DNA from: Elusimicrobiota bacterium
Lineage (GTDB): Bacteria; Elusimicrobiota; Elusimicrobia; JACQJN01
Direction: 5' to 3'
Assembly (NCBI GenBank): GCA_016205045.1
Contig: JACQJM010000073.1
Span: 1 to 8,133 of the forward strand
DNA length: 8,133 bases
Each line of letters opens with the position of its first letter. Positions within the stretch are counted from its first letter, which is position 1. This document shows positions 1 through 4,722 of this stretch, one piece after another. The notes beneath the pieces are model-generated. The model was given only the letters and a program-made list of their open reading frames with translations, had not been told where the DNA came from and did not search any database. The translations under genes were made by a program, and so were the position numbers.

Positions 1-20
1 CCTCATCCCTCATCCCTCAT
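1..20. repeat. 7-bp tandem repeat at window edge (about 3 copies)
   Basis: Unit cctcatc is repeated head to tail about three times (minus strand: gatgagg). It encodes the final residues and the stop codon of the DUF72 gene. The array may continue to the left of the window. Tandem 7-mers can change copy number, and 7 is not a multiple of 3, so a change would alter the C-terminal end and stop of the protein. Confidence 0.7.
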
Positions 21-809
21 GATAAGTTCCTGGAACTTTTGAGCATCCTGCCACATGCTGGCATTATTAAAGAATAAATAGGCTGTCTTATCCTCGCAAA
101 TTTTAATCAACTGCTTTAGTTCCTGATCCTCATACCCATGACTATACTGGATTCTTCGGCCTTCATAAGCTCCGTGCAGCCTAAAATATTGAACATTCCC
201 AAAATAGCGCTCCCGCAGATTCACCGGCTCTGCGGACTCCGCATGAAGCGGATCCGAACCCCGCACCAACTGTAAATCTTGACAAACCTTTTTGACCAGG
301 CGATTCTCCCAGCCGGAACCTCGCGGTTCCCACACCAATAAAAAATCACCCCGATCCCTTTCCGTGCGAGACCCTCGGTCGCGCTTGACCTTTTTAAAAA
401 ATCGATAGAAATCTCTTAAGGTGTTGGCGTTGGGATAGAAACTGGCGGGTGTCTGAAAAAGAATAAAACGAGCTTGTAATGTCCTGGCCATGCGCGCCGT
501 ATCTTCCCAGGCCTTTTCCACCTCCATGGTGCCTTGAAAATGACCCAAGGCTCTCTTTTGTTTTTCTGAGAGAGAAGCGGTCATGCGTTCATACGTGGGA
601 CTGGAAGCGGGGTGAGTGATCCCCTGCCAGGCCTTGACAGAAAACTCGAAGGCAGCAGGTACTTCTTCTCTCCAGCGCAGCACGGTTTCAGGCTTGGGAA
701 GCTGATAAAAAACGGAGTTCAACTCTACCGTGGAAAAGTGTTCCAGGTACTTCTGGCGAGCCACCGGAAATCCGCAACAGCCGACCTTTATTTTTTTCTC
801 AGGAAACAT
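3..809 (-). CDS. DUF72 family (YecE-like) protein
   Basis: 268 aa, ATG start, TGA stop. DUF72 proteins adopt a TIM-barrel-like fold and are widespread, but their biochemical role is not settled. Family hallmarks seen: VGCCGFP at residues 9-15, the TVELNSVFYQLP block at 27-38 (the usual 'E.NstFY..p' motif), FSVKAWQGITH at 56-66, RLHG at 210-213, and the C-terminal YLFFNNASMWQDAQKF at 244-259, which corresponds to the usual 'y.yFnN...g.A..NA..l' ending. Length is normal for the family. A basic stretch at 140-155 with two RDRG copies is not a family feature I know. The last five residues (MRDEG) are encoded by a 7-bp tandem repeat at the window edge. It is the last gene in the run, 95 nt after the aminotransferase. 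Only a weak AGGGAT precedes the start. Cytoplasmic; no signal peptide. Confidence 0.93.
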   Translation of the reverse strand: MFPEKKIKVGCCGFPVARQKYLEHFSTVELNSVFYQLPKPETVLRWREEVPAAFEFSVKAWQGITHPASSPTYERMTASLSEKQKRALGHFQGTMEVEKAWEDTARMARTLQARFILFQTPASFYPNANTLRDFYRFFKKVKRDRGSRTERDRGDFLLVWEPRGSGWENRLVKKVCQDLQLVRGSDPLHAESAEPVNLRERYFGNVQYFRLHGAYEGRRIQYSHGYEDQELKQLIKICEDKTAYLFFNNASMWQDAQKFQELIMRDEG

Positions 810-828
810 ACATGATCCCTAACCTGAA

Positions 829-849
829 TTCTTCAGTTCAACTGAAGAA
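829..849. repeat. Hairpin between aminotransferase and DUF72 genes (8-bp stem)
   Basis: TTCTTCAG and CTGAAGAA form an 8-bp perfect stem around a 5-nt loop (ttcaa). It lies 20 nt upstream of the DUF72 start, in the 5' leader if the genes are co-transcribed. There is no T-run after it on either strand, so a canonical intrinsic terminator is not supported. Confidence 0.5.
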
Positions 850-861
850 CTCACCCTCCCA

Positions 862-878
862 TCACTTGACCCAAGTGA
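862..878. repeat. Second hairpin downstream of the aminotransferase (7-bp stem)
   Basis: TCACTTG and CAAGTGA form a 7-bp stem with a 3-nt loop, 27 nt past the aminotransferase stop codon on the minus strand. It is followed on that strand by a G-rich stretch, not by T residues. It may stabilise the mRNA 3' end or attenuate transcription; nothing in the sequence decides this. Confidence 0.45.
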
Positions 879-904
879 GGGACAAGCAGAGGAATAAGGC
901 GCAC

Positions 905-2137
905 CTACGCAGACATCAGCAATTTTGAGGAAGGTGAAGAGGGTTTTGAGGCCTTTTGGTTCAAAAAGTTTCCAATTTGGGTGACAGCTTCTCTTATTTC
1001 GGAATCCCCAACGATCAAGGCAAAACGCACATAACCTTCTCCGTAAGGGCCAAAACCCACCCCCGGAGCCACCACCACCCCTGTGTTTAAAATCAGTTTT
1101 TCGCAGAAAGCCAGAGAACCCGTTTTTCGAAATCGTTCCGGAAGACGGGCCCATACATACATGCTGGCCTTAGGTTTTTCTACAGACCAACCGATCTGCT
1201 TTAAAGCCTCGCACAGAACATCTCTTCGGCGCCGATAGAGCTGGGCCGCCTGAACCACATAATTCTGAGGACCGTTAAGGGCCGCTACCGCCGCTTTCTG
1301 CAAAAACCCAGGAACCCCGTAATCTAAAAAGGATTTGAACTTGGCTAAATGGCCAATGATTTCGGCATTTCCACAAGCCCAGGCCAGCCTCCAGCCCGCC
1401 ATGGAGTAGGTCTTAGAGAAGGAGTGAAATTCCACCCCGACTTTCTTGGCATCGGGAAGCTCCAGAAAAGAAGGGGCACGGTAACCGTCAAAAGAAATCT
1501 CGGAGTAGGCGTTGTCGTAAAGCACAAAACAACGATGCTTCTTGGCGAAGCGAACGGCCTCTTGAAGAAGTTCCGTATTTTCCAGAACAGCCCCCGTGGG
1601 GTTGTTGGGATAATTTAAAATAAGAACTTTGGCCCTGCGGGCCACCGCTGCGGGTATTTTTTTAAGGTCAGGCAAAAAACGATTTTCCTCTTTGAGCGGC
1701 AACCAATGCACCTTGGCCCCCGCCAGAAGAACTCCATTGTAATGGACGGGATAGCAGGGACTAGGAACCAGAGCCACATCTCCAGGTCCCAGATAGGCGA
1801 ACATCAGGTGAGCCAACCCCTCTTTAGAACCCACCAAGGGAATCACTTCGTTGGTTGGGTCCAGGCTCACCTGAAACCGCCTTCGGTACCAATCGGCAAT
1901 GGCGCTGCGCAACTCCGGAATCCCTTTGGTTTGCGGATAGCGATGGGTCCAGGGTTCCTCACGCACTGAGCGAGCCGCCTCCTCCACCACATGGGTGGGG
2001 CTGGGTTGATCGGGATTGCCCATCCCCATATCAATCACCTTGAGTCCGGAGGCCGCTGCTTTCTCTTTTAAGGCACTCAAGCGGACAAAGAGGTAAGGAG
2101 GAAGATTTGTCAGTTTTTTAGAAGGAGGTGGTATCAT
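905..2137 (-). CDS. alaC: AlaC-like PLP-dependent aminotransferase (class I/II)
   Basis: 410 aa, fold-type I pyridoxal-phosphate aminotransferase. Visible residues: GMGNPD at 38-43; YPNNPTG at 176-182 with the PLP-contacting Asn; YDNAY at 207-211 giving the pyridine-binding Asp208 and Tyr211; SFSKTYSMAGWR at 239-250 with Schiff-base Lys242; and YVRFAL at 369-374 with the carboxylate-binding Arg371. As I recall E. coli AlaC (glutamate-pyruvate aminotransferase), it shares unusual blocks with this protein: GSKEGLAHLM, YKRRRDVL and PKASMYVWA. That makes alanine synthesis from pyruvate and glutamate the likeliest role. The same subgroup is often labelled LL-diaminopimelate or aspartate aminotransferase, so substrate is not certain. 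The N-terminus (NLPPYLF) fits the family and supports this ATG. No Shine-Dalgarno is visible; the start is preceded by a pyrimidine-rich repeat arm. Cytoplasmic. Confidence 0.93.
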   Translation of the reverse strand: MIPPPSKKLTNLPPYLFVRLSALKEKAAASGLKVIDMGMGNPDQPSPTHVVEEAARSVREEPWTHRYPQTKGIPELRSAIADWYRRRFQVSLDPTNEVIPLVGSKEGLAHLMFAYLGPGDVALVPSPCYPVHYNGVLLAGAKVHWLPLKEENRFLPDLKKIPAAVARRAKVLILNYPNNPTGAVLENTELLQEAVRFAKKHRCFVLYDNAYSEISFDGYRAPSFLELPDAKKVGVEFHSFSKTYSMAGWRLAWACGNAEIIGHLAKFKSFLDYGVPGFLQKAAVAALNGPQNYVVQAAQLYRRRRDVLCEALKQIGWSVEKPKASMYVWARLPERFRKTGSLAFCEKLILNTGVVVAPGVGFGPYGEGYVRFALIVGDSEIREAVTQIGNFLNQKASKPSSPSSKLLMSA

Positions 2138-2141
2138 ATAT

Positions 2142-2250
2142 AAGGGATTAGGGAATTAAGGGATTGAGTGATTAAGTAATTAAGAAATTTAACCGTTCTG
2201 GTCTTACATGCTAACCTAATCCCCCAATTCCCTAATTCCTCAATCCCCTT
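2142..2250. repeat. G/A-rich imperfect inverted repeat filling the spacer before the aminotransferase
   Basis: The 112-nt spacer holds no gene. Its left arm (about 2142-2176) is built of aagggatt/agggaatt-like units. Its right arm (about 2213-2250) contains the complementary cccaattccctaatt-like units. With a few gaps the arms pair over roughly 30 nt around a loop of about 35 nt. The structure abuts the stop codon of the small membrane protein on one side and almost reaches the aminotransferase start on the other. It could act as a 3' stabiliser, a weak terminator, or a repeat element common in this genome. Confidence 0.6.
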
Positions 2251-2549
2251 CAGAACAACGACACCTTCGGCTTGGGGATGGGCCTCGTGCGAAACTCGGG
2301 AAGCTTAGCGGCATACTGAAACAGAGTCCACGCCAGCGCTAGACAAGCTAACCCGTACACCAGCTCAAACCCGGCATACCGAAACCACTGTTCACGGCTA
2401 ACAAACTCCCAAGGCTTTAGAGAGTAGCGGTTGGATTCCGGTTCTCCCCAAAAGAGATCATAAAGTGATTTCACCGCCACCAACAAGCCCCAAACAAAGA
2501 ATAAGGTCCCTGATATTTTTACCAGGCCACGAACTTTTATCTTCTCCAT
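2250..2549 (-). CDS. Small two-helix membrane protein, unknown function
   Basis: 99 aa, starting MEKIKVRG. I do not recognise a family. Two hydrophobic segments are seen, about residues 9-31 (LVKISGTLFFVWGLLVAV...) and 58-80 (YAGFELVYGLACLALAW...). They are separated by a polar, Trp/Tyr-containing loop at about 34-56, and a basic, Pro-rich tail (RTRPIPKPK) follows. The pattern suggests a small inner-membrane protein with both ends on the cytoplasmic side. It lies 34 nt after rpsI. The frame stays open upstream into the rpsI 3' end (possible ATG at 2660), but residues read from there are overlap with rpsI and lack membrane character, so the internal ATG is preferred. No Shine-Dalgarno precedes it; the leader is pyrimidine-rich (tccgcggttcttcctc). 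Initiation may depend on ribosomes finishing rpsI. Confidence 0.72.
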   Translation of the reverse strand: MEKIKVRGLVKISGTLFFVWGLLVAVKSLYDLFWGEPESNRYSLKPWEFVSREQWFRYAGFELVYGLACLALAWTLFQYAAKLPEFRTRPIPKPKVSLF

Positions 2550-2583
2550 GAGGAAGAACCGCGGAGGAATGCCAGCGGCAGGA

Positions 2584-2985
2584 TTACCGCTTGGAATACT
2601 GGAATCGCTTTCTGGCCTTGGGCTGACCAGCTTTTTTGCGCTCCACCATACGGGGATCACGGGTGAGAAACCCTTCCTTGCGCATCAGCTGTTTCGATTT
2701 TAACCCTGTTTGAGCCAATGCCCGGGCCAAGCCATGACGAACCGCTTCCGCCTGACCCGTGATTCCTCCCCCCTGAACTTTGACATAGTAATCAAATTGT
2801 TTGGCCTCTTCCACGAGCTTCAATGGGGCCACCACCGAGTTTTTTTGCCGTTCATGCCCCTTAAAATAGTCGTCTACCGATTGGGTATTGACCACTATCT
2901 TTCCCTGACCTTGACGGACAGCACGCACCTGCGCCACCGAAGTTTTTCTACGGCCAGTCGCTAAAATAGAATCTGTGGAGGTCAT
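2584..2985 (-). CDS. rpsI: 30S ribosomal protein S9
   Basis: 133 aa, S9/uS9 of the small ribosomal subunit, whose C-terminal tail reaches the P-site tRNA. Diagnostic blocks: GRRKTSVAQVRA at 11-22, GGGITGQAEAVRHGLARAL at 72-90, LTRDPRMVERKK at 107-118 and the terminal KARKRFQYSKR, which is intact with its final Lys-Arg. Length is normal. The ATG overlaps the TGA of the preceding 82-codon frame (ATGA). The A of the start codon is the last base of the inserted element and the TG comes from the duplicated target. A GGAAGG 6 nt upstream, inside the element's terminal repeat, is the only Shine-Dalgarno candidate. rpsI normally follows rplM directly; here 241 nt intervene. Confidence 0.98.
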   Translation of the reverse strand: MTSTDSILATGRRKTSVAQVRAVRQGQGKIVVNTQSVDDYFKGHERQKNSVVAPLKLVEEAKQFDYYVKVQGGGITGQAEAVRHGLARALAQTGLKSKQLMRKEGFLTRDPRMVERKKAGQPKARKRFQYSKR

Positions 2986-3230
2986 CCCGCACCTTCCATG
3001 GCAAAAACACCCAAGTGACTGTTCTTTCGCATAAGAAGATTCTCCAAAGTGTTGCGCTTCATTGTTGATGGTATTTGCCCATTCCTCGCACCTTGGGCGT
3101 TCTGAAATCTCTGATGCAAAGGCGAATGTATATCACCCACCACCAGAAAAAACTCCAACCCTTCAGAATAGCCAAGCAGCAGACCAATATGTTTCACTGC
3201 ATCAGAATGCCATGAAAGGTGCGGGATCAT
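2982..3230 (-). CDS. 82-codon open frame bridging rplM and rpsI (inside the inserted element)
   Basis: 82 aa, starting MIPHLSWHSD and ending VFAMEGAG. No family recognised; no signal peptide, convincing membrane helix or transposase motif. Its ATG overlaps the rplM stop (ATGA) and its TGA overlaps the rpsI start (ATGA). A good Shine-Dalgarno, AAGGAG (3239-3244), lies 8 nt before its ATG inside the rplM 3' end; before the insertion this would have served rpsI. Nearly all of the frame is element sequence, including both inverted-repeat ends (IPHLSWH and AMEGAG). It may be kept open to carry ribosomes from rplM to rpsI, with no role for the peptide. A frame of this length can also be open by chance at a frequency of a few per cent, so translation is likely but a functional protein is doubtful. 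Confidence 0.45.
   Translation of the reverse strand: MIPHLSWHSDAVKHIGLLLGYSEGLEFFLVVGDIHSPLHQRFQNAQGARNGQIPSTMKRNTLENLLMRKNSHLGVFAMEGAG
2985..3003 (+). repeat. Left terminal inverted repeat of the element
   Basis: tcccgcaccttccatggca. It matches the reverse complement of the right end except for one base (c here, t there). On the minus strand it supplies GGAAGG, 6 nt before the rpsI start. Confidence 0.8.
3208..3226 (-). repeat. Right terminal inverted repeat of the element
   Basis: Read on the minus strand: tcccgcacctttcatggca. It directly follows the ATGA at the rplM end and encodes the first residues of the 82-codon frame. Confidence 0.8.
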
Positions 3231-3664
3231 TTCGCAGGCTCCTTGGCAGACATCTTTTGAATCGGCTCGGGTCCGGGATATATCTTGAGGCGTCTAAGTT
3301 GACGGGCCCGCAATCGGTTGCTGTTCAACATACGCTTAATCGCCAAAAACACCACTTTCCTAGGGTCCCGGGACATCTGATCCCGAACCGGAATGGTCTT
3401 GGCTCCGGAAGCATAGCCTGAATGCCGGAAATAAAATTTTTGTTCCATCTTCTTGCCGGTCAGATGGACCTTGACCGCATTCGTTACCGTCACAAAATCA
3501 CCGCAATCGAGATGAGGGGTGATGAAAGGTTTGCCTTTGCCGCGCAGAAGATTGGCCGCGTTGGTCGCCAGACGTCCCAGCACCTGACCCTCGGCGTCCA
3601 ATAAGTGTCGCGCCCGGCGAGACTCCAATTCTTTAACCACCGGCATCCAAGTATTTTGAGGCAT
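3227..3664 (-). CDS. rplM: 50S ribosomal protein L13
   Basis: 145 aa, L13/uL13, an early-assembly protein of the large subunit. Family blocks: WMPVVKELESRRARHLLDAEGQVLGRLA at about 6-33 (the usual 'W..iDA.g..LGRlA'), HLDCGDFVTVTNA at 51-63, YASGAKTIPVRD at 84-95, and MLNSNRLRARQLRRLKIYPG at 112-131. The family's usual final 'eHPH' after the YPG/YAG is replaced by PEPIQ, a mild divergence. Start ATG has GGAG 9 nt upstream (3674-3677). It is first in its operon behind a clear promoter. Its last codons (AAG GAG) contain the Shine-Dalgarno that would have served rpsI before the insertion. Confidence 0.98.
   Translation of the reverse strand: MPQNTWMPVVKELESRRARHLLDAEGQVLGRLATNAANLLRGKGKPFITPHLDCGDFVTVTNAVKVHLTGKKMEQKFYFRHSGYASGAKTIPVRDQMSRDPRKVVFLAIKRMLNSNRLRARQLRRLKIYPGPEPIQKMSAKEPAK
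3239..3244 (-). promoter_or_regulatory. Shine-Dalgarno AAGGAG within the rplM 3' end
   Basis: AAGGAG with an 8-nt spacer to the ATG at 3230. It presumably drove rpsI in the ancestral arrangement and now starts the 82-codon frame in the element. Confidence 0.65.
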
Positions 3665-3710
3665 TGGTTATTACTCCGAGATCAAGAGAGGCTGGAGGGA
3701 TAACGGGTTT

Positions 3711-3739
3711 ATTGTACCAAATACGATAAGGGGTGTAAA
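3711..3739 (-). promoter_or_regulatory. Sigma70-type promoter for the rplM operon
   Basis: On the minus strand TTTACA (3734-3739) and TACAAT (3711-3716) are each one base from consensus and separated by exactly 17 nt. A TGG before TACAAT fits an extended -10. The expected transcript starts near 3704, giving a leader of about 40 nt before rplM. A second TTGACT lies further upstream at about 3763-3768 but has no matching -10. The 110-nt spacer otherwise shows a short palindrome, gcacgtgc (3749-3756), just upstream of the -35. No clear L13-binding leader structure is recognised. Confidence 0.72.
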
Positions 3740-3774
3740 TGCTTGCTTGCACGTGCTCACACAAAGTCAACCGG

Positions 3775-4722
3775 TCACCGACCTCTATACTGGCGGTCCA
3801 CCTCTTGGTACACGCGAGATGAAACACCACGGATCACCTCGAGTTGATTGTCCATGTCCTTGCCGCGAGTCATGACGCACAGCAAGTAAGGGTGATGGGT
3901 ATAATAGATGATGCCACAATCGTGCAACTGCAGGACCTGCTCCAAAACATACATGCGCTCCCCATGCTTGTGAGCCACCACGGTCCCCGATGGAACACTC
4001 GCCGCCAACCCCCTGAATTCGGCTTGAGATAAAAATTCCAGAGCCTTCTGAGACATCTGTCTGTTCAAGTAAGAAGCGTTGAAGAGAATGCGAAAAAATG
4101 AGGCATAATCCTTGACGGACATCTGGTCTTTCTGTTCCTGGAAAGAGAGGGGTGAAAACCCGAGGTCAGAGAACAACTGGTCCAGATCCTCTTTTTTCAC
4201 CGCCTTTAGAATCAAATCATGAGCTCGGTTATCGGAATAGGCGATCATAAAACGAATCAGCTCCTCTAAGGTATAGGCCTTACCCGCCTCTATCCCCTGC
4301 GAGGGCTTTAACATCTGCGGCGTCGATTCTCCCAAACCATTGAAAATAATTTTTCTTTTCAAAACGCTGGGATCAGCCTCGGCCTGCTTGAACAAAGCCA
4401 TCATAATAGGCACCTTGAATAAACTGGCGGGAGAAAACTTCTCTCTTTCTTTGATTCCGAACCAAGGCCCATTGTTCAAATCTCTAAAATAAATGGAAAC
4501 GTGAATCACTTTATTCTGATCTAGTTTTTCTCTCACGAATTCCTCGATGAGGTGCTTAAACGGCCGCAGCTCCTTAAACTCAACTGAAGAATCAATGTCC
4601 AGAAGCGGGTGAATCAAACTGCCACGAGGCTGCGGGGAAGAACTCCTCCGGGGAAACTGCTGATGCCCCGAACCCGCACACCCCAGAACCAAGCTTAGTA
4701 ATAGCAGAAAAATTAGCGACAC
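3775..4722 (-). CDS. Serine hydrolase lipoprotein, class A beta-lactamase-like fold
   Basis: 315 aa, GTG start. Residues 1-15 are a lipoprotein signal peptide with lipobox VLGC, so Cys15 would be lipidated and the protein membrane-anchored on the periplasmic side. The active-site set of the penicillin-recognising family is visible: SLFK at 100-103 (nucleophile Ser100, Lys103), SDN at 163-165, and KHG at 252-254 in place of KTG. The omega-loop region that carries Glu166 (ExxLN) in true class A enzymes is short and lacks a clear match; FQEQKDQ at 194-200 is the nearest. It is therefore probably a peptidoglycan-related peptidase/esterase or a non-hydrolysing homologue, not a resistance enzyme. 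It overlaps the upstream TPR gene by 10 nt, so the two are probably co-expressed. No strong Shine-Dalgarno is seen. A spacer of 110 nt separates it from rplM. Confidence 0.88.
   Translation of the reverse strand: MSLIFLLLLSLVLGCAGSGHQQFPRRSSSPQPRGSLIHPLLDIDSSVEFKELRPFKHLIEEFVREKLDQNKVIHVSIYFRDLNNGPWFGIKEREKFSPASLFKVPIMMALFKQAEADPSVLKRKIIFNGLGESTPQMLKPSQGIEAGKAYTLEELIRFMIAYSDNRAHDLILKAVKKEDLDQLFSDLGFSPLSFQEQKDQMSVKDYASFFRILFNASYLNRQMSQKALEFLSQAEFRGLAASVPSGTVVAHKHGERMYVLEQVLQLHDCGIIYYTHHPYLLCVMTRGKDMDNQLEVIRGVSSRVYQEVDRQYRGR

Larger units (their letters stand above)
2985..3226. mobile_element. MITE-like element (242 bp) inserted between rplM and rpsI
   Basis: Non-autonomous-looking element bounded by 19-bp terminal inverted repeats matching at 18 of 19 positions and flanked by a 3-bp direct repeat, TCA (2982-2984 and 3227-3229). 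It encodes no transposase. Removing it with one TCA copy restores, on the minus strand, a junction reading GCGAAATGACCTCCACA. There rplM stop and rpsI start overlap as ATGA with AAGGAG 8 nt upstream, a textbook coupled junction. That clean reconstruction is the best evidence for an insertion. No second copy is in the window. The family is not identified. Confidence 0.75.

Noticed and set aside
838..849. tcaactgaagaa shared with 4578-4589 inside the lipoprotein gene
   Set aside because: A single 12-nt match, one copy in a hairpin and one in coding sequence with no flanking similarity. Expected by chance or from common codons.
2121..2130. gaaggaggtg on the plus strand resembling a Shine-Dalgarno
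   Set aside because: It is the reverse complement of the Pro-Pro-Ser codons at the aminotransferase N-terminus, and no credible plus-strand gene follows.
2250..2660. 136-residue version of the small membrane protein starting inside rpsI
   Set aside because: The extra 37 residues are out-of-frame rpsI coding sequence plus spacer, Pro/Ser-rich with no membrane or domain character. The internal ATG gives a coherent two-helix protein.
3062..3421. 119-residue plus-strand open frame across the element and rplM
   Set aside because: It lies antisense to rplM for over half its length, has no recognisable domain or ribosome-binding site, and does not respect the element boundary.
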